A model generated the notes under the pieces. The model made no database searches, had not been told where the DNA came from, and saw only the letters and a list, made by a program, of their open reading frames with translations. Below are positions 34,493 to 46,899 of a stretch of 64,000 nt of DNA, piece after piece. Position 1 is the first letter of the stretch. Each line of letters starts with the position of its first letter. The position numbers and the translations under genes were made by a program. The DNA lies in assembly GCA_026027325.1 (NCBI GenBank), contig JAMSLZ010000006.1:2294001-2358000 (forward strand), in the 5' to 3' direction. Origin of the DNA: Actinomucor elegans (lineage: Eukaryota; Mucoromycota; Mucoromycetes; Mucorales; Mucoraceae).

Positions 34493-37400
34493 TTAGTTGT
34501 TTTCACGAGCCAATGTAGCTTGAGCCTGAGGAGTGAATAAGCCTCGACCGGATAGAAGGTCAACAAGAGGACGATGTACCATCCACCAAGCATCTAAAGG
34601 TTTACGGTTCTTCATATCGGTCACAGCAATCAGTTCTTTGACAGGACGATAGGTGACACTGACACCGGAAAGACCAACCACGACAGCCGACTCAGTAGCG
34701 CTTGACAATTCGATAGGTACATCTTGATCGTTCTCAAAAGCATGCTCAAGAGCAGCGGATGTGTGTTCTTCGAAGAAATCAATAGAGCACTTGGCAAGTC
34801 GAGTAGCTCTGATACGGTCCATGGGGCTTGGATTCACACCTTGCTGAATATGACCAAGAACAGCGGTACGGGAATCGAACAAGGCATGCCCTTCATCTTT
34901 AAGAATATCCGAGATAACGTCAGTCGTATAGGTCTTACTGACAGTTTCATTACGCAAAATGATTCTGCCCTCAGACTTATCAGCTGCATCGTCCATGTAC
35001 ATTGCCATCAAATGACGAGAGTCAGACTGGAGACGAGAAAGATTAACGCCTTCTTCAGGAATATAAATTGTACTAGCACCACTAGCCAAACCAGCCTCGA
35101 CAGCCAAGTAACCAGATCGACCGCCTTGAACTTCAACAACAAATACACGACGACGAGATGAACGAGCAGATTGAACAATAGCGTCACATGAATCCACAAT
35201 AGCGTTCAATGCGGTATCTGAGCCGAGTGAGAAGTCGGTTCCTGGTACGTTATTGGAGACAGTAGCAGATATTAAAGCGATAGGGATATTTAAAGAGGGA
35301 TACTTGGGGCGAGCAGCTTCCAAGTTAATAACTGACGCATAAGCTTCAAAGCCACCAATAACCAAAAGCGATTGAATGTTGAACTTTTGAATCTGGTATG
35401 CAATCATGCCCATATCTACAGCTTCGCCAGGAACAGCACGATTGGTACCTAATTCAGAACCACCTTTTGAAGTCCAACCATCAACACCGATCCAAGTTAA
35501 CTCTTCTACATAACCACGAGCAAGACCAGGGAAACCATTGTTAATAGCAAAAGGCTTATGGCCTCGATTCAAGGCATAACGAACAGCAGTACGCGTAGCA
35601 GCATTCATACCACCTGCGGGAGCGCCCACATGGATAATACCAACACGAAGACGGCGATGTTCAGGAACCAACATGCTGTCATCATCCAGAATGGTGGTAG
35701 CGTTGTATGCTTCAAACTCTTCTGCGAATTGAGGATCACGTAACTCCATGGCACGAGCAAAGTTCTTTTCGCCAATAGATTGTGCAACTTCATGAGTGAG
35801 TTCCACAGCCTTCATAAGAGGCCCACAAGTAACCTGATTATTGCTCATACCGATCATAGGGGAAGGAGTATCAGGAGTTGAGCGTAAGACAGCTTCTACA
35901 GCTTCGACACCTTGAATGGTGGCTAAGATACGATCGAAAGCAGCAGGAGCACCACCACGTTGAGTATGACCAAGTGTAGTAACACGAGTATCAAGGCCAA
36001 GGTGATCAGAGAGTACGACCTTGATGTCGTCAGCCTTGATAGGGTTCAAGTTTTTATCCAGGGCACCTTCTGCAATAATAACGACTGTCTTACGCTTACC
36101 AAGCTGACGGTGACGATGAGCGACGGCACACAAAGTGTCTTGCCAGTTGTCCTCAGTAGGAGGTCTTTCGGGAATGAAAACGAAATCAGCACCAGTGGCA
36201 ATGCCGGCAGCAAGAGCCAACCAACCACAATGACGGCCCATCACTTCCACGACGAATGCACGAGAATGAGATAAAGCAGTGGTACCAATAGAGTCAACAG
36301 ATTCACAAATACGGTGAAGGGATGTAACAGCACCAATTGTAATATCAGTAGAAGACATATCGTTATCGATAGAACCAACAAGGCCAACAATAGTTAAGCG
36401 TGTGTATGCTTCAGATTCCTCTTGGGTAATTCTACCATTTTCCAACAATTCTTCATTTAATCCACTCCACTCTGAACGGAAAACATCTGCACCAGTCAAT
36501 GAACCATCACCACCGCAAACAATAAGCGAATCAATTCCACTCTTGATCAAATTTTCAGCGGCTTGAAGACGGCCCTCACGTGTTTTAAAGGGCATACATC
36601 TTGCGGTACCAATTGTTGTACCACCCTAGAACACAGTTAGGTTCAAACTTACCTAATCCATTTGTAATATATCCTTACCACTGACAAGTATCCACGAACA
36701 CTCTTCCATTCCATTCTTTTAATGCCGTTATCAACGAGACCTAAAAGAAATATCAAATTTGAGTATACTTACTTGGTGAAATTTGAGTGTTCCTTACCTT
36801 GATAACCTTCGTATACAGCAAATACTTCACATCCTTTGGAAATACCATAGCGAACAACAGCACGGACGCATGCGTTCATACCAGGTGCATCACCACCTGA
36901 CGTAAGTACACCAATCTTTCTACTTTTACCCATCTTTTCAGCTGCTTCTTCACTTGAGCCGGGACCACTAAGAGGAGTTTCAAGTAGGCTGGGAAATGCA
37001 GGTTTATTAGCGAAAATAACCGTGTTATTTAATGGATCAAGTGAGTAAAGCTCAATCAACTGAAATGTGCCACTAAATGACTTGATAGATCTATCTTGAT
37101 AAGGACATCCTAAAGTATCTAATTGAGCTTTCACTGCCTAAAAAAGATGGTTAATACACAATTGAGTGTTTCATGCCATTTGTGGATACAGTACCCCGAC
37201 ATCGAAAATAGATAAAGCTAAAGCAGATTCGTTCAAACTCCAGTCTTGATCATTACTAGGTCTGGCGCGAAGCTCAGCTGTCACCTTCAATACGAGACGA
37301 ATGACAATATCAGACGTCATCGCATGTTCATTGGCAGCTAACTTGAGCCAAGTTTCTTTACCATCATCTTCTTCTCTATCAGCTTGACTAGGAGCATTTA

Positions 37401-37497
37401 AGGCCTTGAAACCAAAGGCTTTGTAGAAATCCACGGTACGTGTAAAAAGTTCGCCAGAATTAGCTATGTAAACGATATGAGAGAGTCCTTTAACCAT
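34493..37497 (-). CDS. ATP-dependent 6-phosphofructokinase, fungal two-domain type
   Basis: Glycolytic enzyme that phosphorylates fructose 6-phosphate to fructose 1,6-bisphosphate in the cytosol. Exons (minus strand): 37497-37195, 37137-36798, 36740-36679 and 36625-34493; 945 aa, similar to yeast Pfk subunits. Residues 1 to about 175 form the fungal-specific N-terminal extension with a glyoxalase-like fold ([20 protein letters not shown]). The catalytic N-half starts at about 180 with [15 protein letters not shown] and continues with [21 protein letters not shown], the catalytic VGSIDNDM (about 318-325), [13 protein letters not shown] and [17 protein letters not shown]. The regulatory C-half begins at about 560 with [20 protein letters not shown] and keeps [13 protein letters not shown] and [15 protein letters not shown]. 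Allosteric control by ATP, AMP and fructose 2,6-bisphosphate is family knowledge. It follows the GNAT gene on the same strand. Confidence 0.97.
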
Positions 37498-39011
37498 GTT
37501 TGAAACTTTTGAATTGTATGATAAATAAACAGAAGAAAGAGAAGAACTGTAACCAGCCTTTTTGTGTTTCGGTCTTTTTGAGTGTGGTTTTACATGATGT
37601 TTCCGTGACGCTTTATTTTTTTATGAACAGTCCGCTACTATACACAAAAAAAGAGCATGATTTATTTTTTGCAAGTATGAGCTGATAACTCTAGAGAAGA
37701 CCTACATGTGAACTTTAATGCTTTTTGAGCCAATTAGACAGTAAGTTATTATCAGTTATGGTTAATCAAAATGAGTTACCTTGATCTTTTTCGTTATCAA
37801 ATCAATGAACGTTCTTTTTGTCAGTGTAAAAGACAATTCAAACAGGTGGTAGATTACCAACTCAGGAAAAACAGTCAGATTTTAACCTATTCTCTGTATA
37901 TTCAATTATGCTGCGTTCGTCTTTCATTAAGCTTCAGTAGACACATTCTGTTTTATCACAGCATAAATTAAGGTATATATATTCTAACATAGTACATGTT
38001 AAATGGCAGGTAGAGCCTCACTTCTACTATTGTATATAGAATGTAATATACATGGTCACCTTAAACGACTTTGATAAAAGCATTTCTTTAACATGTCCCC
38101 TCACCAAAAGAACAATAATCATATTCTTCAGTTTCATTGGATTCTGAGATTGAATATAAAGGTCCTCCATCCTCCTCTGTGTGTACCTTTGACAAAACCT
38201 TTTAAAACAATATTTAAATTGGCAGCTAGTGGACAGCTAGTGAGCAAAAACTTCTGCTATTTGGAGTATATACATAAATGAAAAATGAACTTTGTTTTTA
38301 GAATGTCGATTACTATATTCTTAACTATAAGTATATAAGTACTATAAAATCCCGATCATTTGATTGTTTTACTTAACTGATGTAGCATATTATCTTCATT
38401 TCCTCCTAGACTCTGTATCGCTCGATAGAGAAGACATGTTTTTACGACTCTAACTAATATATAAATATAGTACTTTTCGTTTCTAATCTTTTACGACGTG
38501 CTTTCGATATTTACTGATAAAATTTCAACTTTTGGAAAGAAAATTAATAAAGCGCGCTATTTTGAAGCCTGCAACATTGAGCGGTTTCAGTGTAATATTA
38601 TGTCTGGTTAATAGCCCATACCCAAAATAACCAGTAGCATCTATTATATAGAGCATTTATTTAGTTAAATCACAAACATCACTGGAAGTAAATTACATTT
38701 GTTTCATGTAAATCTGTAGATATGTTTATAAATTCTGCCGATCCCGGTAAAATGGCGCATCTAATAAGTAGTCTATACTCAGAATGAAGTCCAAAGGTCT
38801 TTATAGAGAAACAGTGCTACTAAATGGAGAATGGACAGCGCCATAATTTTTAATCGTAATTGCATTGACAAATACATTACTACAAACAGCTTTTTAAAGA
38901 TTGGTCAATGTTTATAAAAATTACAATAGGGTCAATGCAAGTAGAGAAACAAAAGGGTAGAGTAAGGTAAGCTTGGGTATTTTTTTTTTTGTTTTGTTTG
39001 ATAAGATCAAC
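37498..39011. other. 1.5-kb intergenic interval
   Basis: No gene recognised. It includes the phosphofructokinase promoter side and the 3' flank of the carrier gene, one dispersed repeat copy (38709-38790) and unsupported open frames at 37771-37971 and 38093-38281 (+). Confidence 0.5.
38709..38792 (+). repeat. Dispersed repeat family copy
   Basis: Contains AAATCTGTAGATATG, GCCGATCCCGGTAAAATGG, GCATCTAATAAGTAGTCTAT and CTCAGAATGAAGTCC in the family order. Confidence 0.6.
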
Positions 39012-40213
39012 TTAACCAAAATGACGAGAAAGCAATTCCTATTTAAACGTAGGTTAGTGTCCGCACCTAATATATCTATTTCAGACAATATACTTACATA
39101 AGTCAAAAAGATGATAGCAGATGTTGGAGCACTACGAGCAACTGTAATGCCACAGCCTCTGTAGAAAGCCTTGTACCCGCCTACAGAGTATAGGTCTCTT
39201 GCAGTTTGAATAAAAGATCGCTTGCCATTGCCTGATAGTAGCAGCTGTTCATCAGTTTGCATATGAGACTTTATCACATCCACAGGAAACAACGAGGCAT
39301 TATAGGCCATTCCACCCAATGCACCGCCCAGCATTAGCTCAGAAGGAGACAAGTCCTTCTTCAGCACTTTCTCTCCTGATTTGGACTCTCTATACTTAAT
39401 GAACTGGGCGCATGTGTATTCATAAGTACCAAACCAGAAAGCACCGCCACCTGCTTCTCTCAAGAGTGTAGCAACGAAGCCTCTATAAAAGCCCCCAAAG
39501 CCATGATTTGACATGACATGACGGATAACATGAAATGGACCAGTGAACTGAACACCATGGGTAACAGCTTGGCTGCCTAGTTGTACTTGCAATTTACACT
39601 TGATTAATTCAACTGGAGTCAATACAATTGAGGCAATTGCGCCTGAAGCGCCACCTGCCAAGATTAATTGATTCATAGACAAAGATGGAAGCTCATCTTC
39701 GGGCAGGCTTTGATATAATCGGCGTTCTTCACTGGTAGCCGAGTAATCTCGAATCATTCGTTGGACCTGTCTATATCCTACGAACAAAGCTGCATTTTCT
39801 ACCATGGATCCAATCAATGGGGAGGACATACCCTAAAACCTCAGTTAGTTTATCTGATCCCAGCGGCTATTCATTCACTTACAGTAAAAAGACCTCTTAA
39901 TCCTTCTTGCTTTAAAGTCGTTTTGAAACAATCCCAAGGACCTGAAAAGTAGGGGCGATCCAAAGGTTGGGTTTGGAGTCGAACTTTGATGGTGTCAAAG
40001 GGATACTCAACGAATTTACCAATCATACCAGCGGCCTAATGAAATAATAAGCTTCAAGGGTCGATACATTTGATTGTTTCTTACCGATCCAAACATAAGA
40101 TCATCAATTTGATGACGAAGAGTGGATTTTTCCTTTGGCAGCGATTCGGGAAACAAGGCGGTTTCAGCATTTGATAGTATCTTGGCAGTCGTTGCTACTT
40201 GTTGAGTATCCAT
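39012..40213 (-). CDS. Mitochondrial carrier, ornithine/basic amino acid transporter type
   Basis: Mitochondrial inner-membrane solute carrier (MCF), most like the ORT1/Arg-13 ornithine/arginine group, which exchanges ornithine, arginine or lysine for urea-cycle and arginine metabolism (subfamily inferred). Exons (minus strand): 40213-40085, 40035-39883, 39832-39098 and 39038-39012; 347 aa, longer than the usual about 300 because of an N-terminal extension of about 40 aa. The three carrier repeats carry PFDTIKVRLQ, PVELIKCKLQ and PVDVIKSHMQ. Repeat starts such as FGSAAGMIGKFVEYP and LAGGASGAIASIVLTP are also seen. The last exon is only nine codons (ELLSRHFG plus stop). An in-frame ATG 69 nt upstream (40282) is possible, but a pyrimidine-rich stretch there suggests 5' UTR, so 40213 is preferred. 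Confidence 0.92.
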
Positions 40214-40711
40214 TTTACTAATCAAACTGGCCACACTGGAGGGCAGAGAAAAAGAAAAAGGGAATAAAAAATAACCTGTCATGAGTCATTTTAATACCAC
40301 TTTACTCTAAACCCCGGTCACGCAAAGGACATGTTTAAGAATATGGGACAATTTATATATATAAAGATCACTTATCACCCGAAAAGACAAGTATAAACGA
40401 GACAAATAACGAAAGGACTGATACGATGGCACAACCATTCCGATGAAACACGTAAGAATGATTTATTTATACGATAAAAGCCTATACAGCTCAGTATCCG
40501 CAAAGAAAAGGAGATCGCGATAATCTATTTTTTTAGGCTTGCGCTCTTTTTGGTGAGCCTTTTTTTTTTTTAAAAAAAAAAATACGACTGTTATCTTATC
40601 ATCTGTTCGGCGGTGTCTTTCTCGACCTGCAAGTTACACAGGCATAGTGCCTGTCGATCTTTAAAGAGTTCTCTAGTTAATATCCATTATGCGTTTCGTA
40701 TCACCATATCT

Positions 40712-40790
40712 GTTCATCTTAGATTTCTCTGCCAATCTTGATTAGAGATCGCATCTGGTCACTAGGCTTGGAATGACTTGCTGTATTTGA
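40712..40790 (+). repeat. Dispersed repeat family copy
   Basis: Contains TCTTAGATTTCTCTGCCAAT, GAGATCGCATCTGGTC and GGAATGACTTGCTG in the family order. Confidence 0.5.
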
Positions 40791-41307
40791 TAATACTTGT
40801 TTTTATGTTACTAATCTGTAATGGCCAAATAATAGCTGACCTTTCCTTTACTGCAAATAGTAGTATAATCGAAAAGGTCAGTATATATATACCACAAATA
40901 ACTTCAAAGGGAAGCCCAAGAGCTTCTTGCATTACCATTTATTATAAACAAATCCTTGTTTCATATGACACTGGCATTTAAAAAAGTAGATCAGTTATAT
41001 TCGCTACAGGAAGATTTTACCAAGTAAAAGTCATTTGAATTGTTCTAGTATTGAAGATATTAGAAATAATCTAATTCTGAAGCATCCTAAGGGCATAACT
41101 TTTGGCCCAGATTTTCGAATTTTACGTTTTTTTAGAGTGTGATAATGACATTTTTAAGCGTTAAAATAATAAGGGGTTAAGTTTGGTATCAGAAAGAGCA
41201 TCATGAATATTTTTTTTGTTAAGTTATACTTTAAAAAAATGCAAAGTTTAAAAATTTGGATCAAAGAGTACATCTTTGGGATGTTTCTAGTATCCTCTAC
41301 ACTCCCC

Positions 41308-41545
41308 ACCGATTTCGATTTAATGCTGCGATCGACTGGTAATACATATCCATAATGAATAACCGCGTCTACTCAAACTGTTGTAGACTGGAATACACCA
41401 AGTATACTATGCATTAATAGCTAGTTGTAAAATACAATTTCAGCCAATTCAGATCTAATGATCTGTAGGTCTCTCAACAGATCTAGGTTTAATATCACAT
41501 TTGGTAATTATTCTATACTTAAAATGAGCTGACTCGTATGCTGTA
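41308..41545 (+). repeat. Dispersed repeat family, two neighbouring copies
   Basis: The first copy has GATTTCGATTTAATGCTGCG and CATAATGAATAACCGC (about 41310-41365). The second has GATCTGTAGGTCTCTCAAC, CTAGGTTTAATATCACATTT and TTAAAATGAGCTGAC (about 41460-41532). The matching cores are about 172 bp apart. The 3' flank of the second copy (TTTGTCAATAAGTAAT) also matches the flank of the 14085 copy (TTTGTCAATAATTAAT), so homology extends beyond the core. Confidence 0.65.
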
Positions 41546-42027
41546 ACCTTTGTCGAACTAAACCACAAGTATTGTATTATATTTGTCAATAAGTAATAGT
41601 AAATTTTACGTATTCTGTGATGCTTGTGAGGTATGAATTATATAACTAGAACAAGTCTTTGATAAACCAAGTAGGCTTCTAGTTTATTGATAATAAGATA
41701 GTTTTCTAGCTATGAGTTTTACTTTGTATTTATATGTTTTCTAACTTGGATTATTTGTAATAGCGAATGTATCTTAGGGTATAATTGGTTCATAGTCTTG
41801 TTCTCTATACTCATGAATTAGATGCTAAGCTAAATCATGGCTAAGCATTCCTTGTTCTTGATCTTGGTTAGCGTCAATCACTAGTTGTCTAGTATCTTAA
41901 TGCAGAAGGTTTATGTATTATACTAGTCTAGAGCTAGAAATCAATGATCGCTCTTTATAATTGAGCTAATTAATCGGGGTATCGGTATCATAAGGTCTAT
42001 AATCACTACATATTCTATGTAAACAGC

Positions 42028-42112
42028 TTCTAATGATCTTTAGGCCTCTCGGCCGATCTCAAACACCGATTCAGCTTAATGGGACATGCCTCAAATAAAC
42101 TGCTTCATCTAA
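42028..42112 (+). repeat. Dispersed repeat family copy
   Basis: Contains TGATCTTTAGGCCTCTCGG, CGATTCAGCTTAATGGGAC and ACTGCTTCATCT in the family order, with a short insertion in the middle. Confidence 0.5.
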
Positions 42113-42683
42113 TAATAAAAATAACTTTTACATCTGGTACCAGATCAGTGCATTATATATAATCTCATGCACACATGCTATAAAGTGATAGGTCATGTAG
42201 AATGCATATGCCTTACCTACTGTCTATTAAGGAAGTTATTATATCGTTGGTTGTTTTATATATATATATATATTATGGAGAGTTTCGTTGTAAATTTAAG
42301 TGTAGAAACAACTATATACATAAAAAAAAGTTGGGCTCGACTCTGAGAACAGCTTAAATACACACAAAGGAAAAACCATTGTAACTGGTACTACCAGGCT
42401 ATTTATACATAGCTCGTTGTATTAAACAGGCATCGTTTTTTATACCAAGATCTTTAAATGAAAGCAAATGTATAGAACATGGGTATTTATCAAGAGGAAA
42501 AGCCTTTATAATGCACGTATTGCAATAAGCTTCAAGTTCCATGAAAATATCGCTCGTCCCTTAAGAGTTCCACAAGACCATTCCACATGATCCCAACTCA
42601 AAAAAGTCACATATTCATGCAACAAATAATATACCTACGTTTACTTTATAATAAACTTTTGCAATTTTTTCACTCTTTCAAAA

Positions 42684-44603
42684 ATGAATAACTTGCCTAC
42701 CGAGCTATTGATTCAAATCGTCGCCTACTTGGAACCAAATGAAAAAGGGATTGGGTTATCAGTATGCCGAGACTGGTACCAAGTGTTTCGCTATAGTCTC
42801 TACAGCGCAATCGATATTAAAGACATGTGCCAACTCATACTATTTATCAAATCACTATCAGAAGCATCATTTGATAATACAATACCTAACGGATATCTCA
42901 TTAGACATCTTTTCATTCAAAAAAGAAAAAGCATTTACTCACACAAACTGGTAAAAGAGCAAGTCATTATACCTCGCCGATTTTTTGAACAACTACCAGA
43001 CCTCTGTCCTCACTTGGAGACACTCGATTTCGACCCTGAAACTTGGAAGTCTGTGTGCTTTAATACCAACATATTAAAATGGAAACGCATTCAACAACTG
43101 CCTACACTGGCCAATTTGGGCGCTACACTACCTTTTTTGCACTGCTTGGGTGGTAATCTGACTGCGCTTTCTATTCAAAGTAGCATGATCGTTAATATTT
43201 CAACCCAAGCGCGTCTTGTATCTATTCTATCCTTAACGCCAAACATACAAGAGTTTAGCATCAAAGGTGATGAAGATAACGCGAGGCCTACATTAAGCCT
43301 GACAGTGGACGATATTGAAGTTATACATAATCTCTTGCCTGATCTTAGAGCTTTGAACATCACTGGAGAGAATATACAGCTGATTGCCAACAACAGAGAC
43401 GAGATGATAAAGCAGATATCATTTCTCCCTATAGTTTCTAATCTGGAATCGCTTCATTGGGATACTCGTTTTATACCCGTAACATGGTTATTCTATGTTG
43501 CACACAAGTACCCTAGCATTCGTCACCTAACAATTGACGTACAACATGACCGGGAACTAACTACTGCCACGATGGATTATATGCAAGTTATTCAGTTTGA
43601 AAAAACCCTTTTCCTCAATCTGGTTAACAAATGCTCTAATCTATTGACAATTGCGCTTTCGAGTCCTGCCCTCGACCATTGGCTAAACCCATCGTTTTTT
43701 GAAATCTTGAACAAAAATCAATGCATACAGTCAGTGACACCTCTTGTTCAGAAAAGTAACCATCTACAAGGGGATACCGAATTCAGATTAGCACGTCAAT
43801 ACGGCCATCATTTGCTCACAGCTCTAGAGATTGAACAGTGGCGATTTGATGATAAGCTACCTGTCACCTTACAATGTCTATTAAACTTTACAAAATTGAA
43901 CTATCTAGAGATCAAATGCGATTCGTATCATGCCGAATACAATATGGAATTGGTTTTGGACAGCTGTTCTGTGCTCGAGACATTTGTCATAGAATGGGGA
44001 ACATTTTTAGTTCCAATTCAACAGCGATCAAAAGTGAAACAGCACCCATTAAAAACATTGAACGCTACGTTTGTTGCATTTACTCCTCAACTATTTCAGT
44101 ATCTGTCTCAGAGATGCCAGTCACTTACGAACTTGTGCTTGGCAAAATGCAAGCAATTGTGTGGAGCGGATGACATGGTTTCGCAAACCGTGGTGGAAAT
44201 CAATATGCCAAGCAATACATTTCATCTTATCGTCATTGATGGCGTTCGCTTAGACTATCCAAGCTCGTCCTTGTTTTACCATGTACTTTCCAATTACGTC
44301 AGGATTGCATCCATTAAAAGAATGGCACAGAGGGACTATTGGTATCAACACATTGGCTATCAAGCAAATAGCCCATTGATACAAAAGCTCAATGAAAAAG
44401 AGGCTATTGTGACAGAAGCTTACTTTTCTGCACGGCAAAAGTGTTGCTCGTTCGTGAATAGCAATAAAAGCCTTTTGAAGCATATTGCCGAACCAAATGT
44501 AAGCAATGTGCTGAAAGCAACCTTGAAGTTTGGATATGTCAAAATACACTGTAAAGCGCTAGAGAACTTTGTCTTGGATGGCAACATTTCTTGTCCATTA
44601 TGA
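42684..44603 (+). CDS. F-box protein with leucine-rich C-terminal region
   Basis: Single-exon 639-aa F-box protein, so a likely substrate adaptor of an SCF (Skp1-cullin-F-box) ubiquitin ligase. The F-box is at residues about 1-45 (NNLPTELLIQIVAYLEPNEK then LSVCRDWYQVF). The rest is a long Leu-rich region with irregular leucine-rich-repeat-like units, for example FEQLPDLCPHLETLDFD, LLPDLRALNITGE and QRCQSLTNLCLAKCKQLCG. The target cannot be predicted. F-box/LRR families are expanded in Mucoromycota (general knowledge). The upstream region has an AT-rich tract; the downstream neighbour is convergent, about 200 bp away. Confidence 0.85.
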   Translation: MNNLPTELLIQIVAYLEPNEKGIGLSVCRDWYQVFRYSLYSAIDIKDMCQLILFIKSLSEASFDNTIPNGYLIRHLFIQKRKSIYSHKLVKEQVIIPRRFFEQLPDLCPHLETLDFDPETWKSVCFNTNILKWKRIQQLPTLANLGATLPFLHCLGGNLTALSIQSSMIVNISTQARLVSILSLTPNIQEFSIKGDEDNARPTLSLTVDDIEVIHNLLPDLRALNITGENIQLIANNRDEMIKQISFLPIVSNLESLHWDTRFIPVTWLFYVAHKYPSIRHLTIDVQHDRELTTATMDYMQVIQFEKTLFLNLVNKCSNLLTIALSSPALDHWLNPSFFEILNKNQCIQSVTPLVQKSNHLQGDTEFRLARQYGHHLLTALEIEQWRFDDKLPVTLQCLLNFTKLNYLEIKCDSYHAEYNMELVLDSCSVLETFVIEWGTFLVPIQQRSKVKQHPLKTLNATFVAFTPQLFQYLSQRCQSLTNLCLAKCKQLCGADDMVSQTVVEINMPSNTFHLIVIDGVRLDYPSSSLFYHVLSNYVRIASIKRMAQRDYWYQHIGYQANSPLIQKLNEKEAIVTEAYFSARQKCCSFVNSNKSLLKHIAEPNVSNVLKATLKFGYVKIHCKALENFVLDGNISCPL

Positions 44604-44805
44604 ATATACAACGAAATAAAATGTGTTCATATCTTTTTTAGAAATAACTTTGCCATTTGAACAACCATCAATAGAAGTTGATAATATAGAGCCATTTTAA
44701 TTATTGTTTAAAGATTTTTTTTATTATATTATGTACGTATTTGTAAAGAGAATTAAATGATGGCTAATTTATTAACTAAGAGAGGCGCATAGCATTTTTT
44801 TTTTT

Positions 44806-45713
44806 TTACTGTTGCTGCTGCTGCTGCTGGGAAGAGTCGGAAGTAAAGTTGACACCAAAGCAAGTGTTATTAAATAAAGTGATATCTTCAGCTAAATCTT
44901 TAGCGGGTCCATCAGGGATTGTGGAAGCATTTCTCTGGGTTCTGGTAGTGTTTTGGAGAAGAAGGATTTGTAGGATGAACTCATCATCGTCCGTATCGTC
45001 ACTGCTGCCGCTAGTGGTTCCATTGTTGCTGCCACCACTAGTAGTTCCATTGCTACTACCGCTGCTGTTACCGCTGCTGTTATTGTTTGATCCAGAAGTA
45101 GCAAGAGAAGGGAAAGTAAAATTGGAGGCAGAGAATAAGAGCATGTTTGTTCCATTGGTACTGGGGCCAAGTTGGATTTTGACATTAGCTTCGACAGCAG
45201 CACCCTGAGGAAGAGGGTTTTTAACATTAAGGCCAGTCAAAGCAGCTTCGAGCATTGTGATAGAACTAGATCTGTTGCTAGCCGTTGTGGACGTTGAAGA
45301 GTTAAGGTGCGAGAACTGTCCAGTAAAATTGGCACTGTCAGATTCACTGCTTTGAAGTTTCAAAAGGCCACTCATAGAAACATTGAACTTTTGGGTAGAA
45401 CGAGAGGAAGTATTCCACCAGCCTACTTGCATTGAAGGTTGAACGTAAACCGTGTCAGACGAATTACCAGTAATGTAAATTTGGGGACAAGATATGGTCA
45501 GGTTAAGAAGGCGAGTAATAAGTTGAAGATCCCTGTAGAAATATTTTGTCAAACCACCAGAGTGCCCTAATCAGTGATGTTAGAATATGAAGCTATACTC
45601 TTAATTGAATACATACATGTGCCATTAAGCGCAGTAAGGTTAAAGCTGTCGTTTTGTGCAGCGATGTTGGTAACAAACAAGGCAGTAGCAGCAATAATTC
45701 CTGAAAGCTTCAT
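44806..45713 (-). CDS. Putative secreted Asn/Ser/Thr-rich glycoprotein with polyGln C-terminus
   Basis: Not recognised as a named family. Exons (minus strand): 45713-45617 and 45566-44806; 285 aa. Residues 1-19 form a clear signal peptide (MKLSGIIAATALFVTNIAAQ), followed by NDSFNLTALNGTWHSGG. Many N-glycosylation sequons (NDS, NLT, NGT, NSS, NTS, NRS, NTT, NAS, NFT) point to a heavily glycosylated extracellular or wall-associated protein. A Ser/Gly/Asn/Thr low-complexity region at about 190-220 is followed by an acidic DDTDDDE stretch, a conserved-looking C-terminal segment with one Cys, and seven consecutive Gln at the very end, encoded by CAG/CAA. It may be a cell-wall or GPI-like protein, but no GPI signal is visible. 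The GTW near the N-terminus recalls Rot1-type proteins, but the match is too weak to call. Confidence 0.7.
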
Positions 45714-46899
45714 TTTTGTTGATTGATGTATAACAGAATGTCATTTTTTAACCTTCTTTCATTGCCTTTTTATTCTAATTCTGTTTTCATGGGACTTGGT
45801 TGACTGTTTCTAATCTGTCTAATCAGAATAAGAGACCAAAGTTATCTCATGGATATCGAATTTAGTTTTGTTTCAGTAGGAATTGCATGAAATGTCTTTG
45901 ATTTCGAGATAGATATCTCTATTAATCAAATGATACCGTTGGTGTAGATAAATAAGGGCTGGTAAGAAAATTTCTTTATTACATAATATTGTTTCATTGT
46001 CATTTACATACACTCGCTCATCTTTATACTATCTCTTTTTCTGTAATAAATCCGGCTGTGTCCTCTATAGACCTAATGTTGTGGATGACTTCTGCCTACT
46101 TCATTGGCTAACGGAGAACGAAACAATGATCCCCCATACCTCACCCTTCATAAAACCTAAAAAAATCATAAAATCATGTCTACAGCAACAACTAACCAAG
46201 ACAAATGTTTAAGACTCGGGAAATATATATAATGAAACATTTTGTTTTAGAAGCTTCTGTTTTTGAATAGCCTTACGCACACAGATCAGGCACTAGACCA
46301 TTTTCAAAATATAGCATTTTCCCCCTCTAAAACAATGTTTTTTAGTTTTACATCTGATTTTATACTTTTTGAAAGTAGATACGCATTTCAAGAAACACCG
46401 TTAAGGTGCTAAATCATCCAATTTACGATCTTTGTCCCTTATGTTTTGATTTCGATATATGCTCTCGATTCCTGAGTTTTAAGTTTTTCGGTAGTACCCA
46501 ATCAAACCATTAATTTCTTCTAACTAATAAAAGCCTATGACTTTTGCCGTTGGTTATACTCATAACCTAGAAAATTGATATCAATAGTACCTTTCGACCG
46601 ATCATGGTCAAAATCCGCTTCGGATAAGTGGTAGTTTTTAATCAAAGCAGATAGTTATATCTAGTTAAAGCCAAGGCCTATTCTATTGCATTTATGAATT
46701 AGTTGCATTAATTCGTTGTGTATTGCCAAAAAGATTATATTTTCCTTTCACGCAACTAAAACTTGATACACTGAAGAAGTATATGTATAAAAGGATAAGA
46801 AGAGTATCTGGAAACTATTTATTTATATTTATATATATATATATACTGACTTTTTTTTTTTATATAATTTTGAATTTCATACAAGGAATGGATGAGAAC
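45714..46899. other. Intergenic interval
   Basis: No gene recognised. It contains the promoter side of the secreted-protein gene, an unsupported 71-codon frame (45997-46212, +), AT tracts near 46830-46860 and the 3' flank of the polyQ transcription factor. Confidence 0.5.

Larger units (their letters stand above)
40214..42683. other. 2.5-kb repeat-rich gene desert
   Basis: No gene recognised. It contains long T/A runs at 40560-40585, four copies of the dispersed repeat family and a (TA)n tract near 42258-42273. The last about 300 bp form the promoter side of the F-box gene. An open frame at 40778-40981 (+) has no motif. Confidence 0.55.

Noticed and set aside
44849..45227. Leu/Pro-rich frames of 111-119 codons over the secreted-protein gene
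   Set aside because: Low-complexity shadows of the Asn/Ser/Gly repeat region; the signal-peptide-bearing frame with its intron explains the locus.
45597..45713. Rot1-like assignment for the secreted protein
   Set aside because: Only a short N-terminal GTW resemblance; the conserved Rot1 body is absent.
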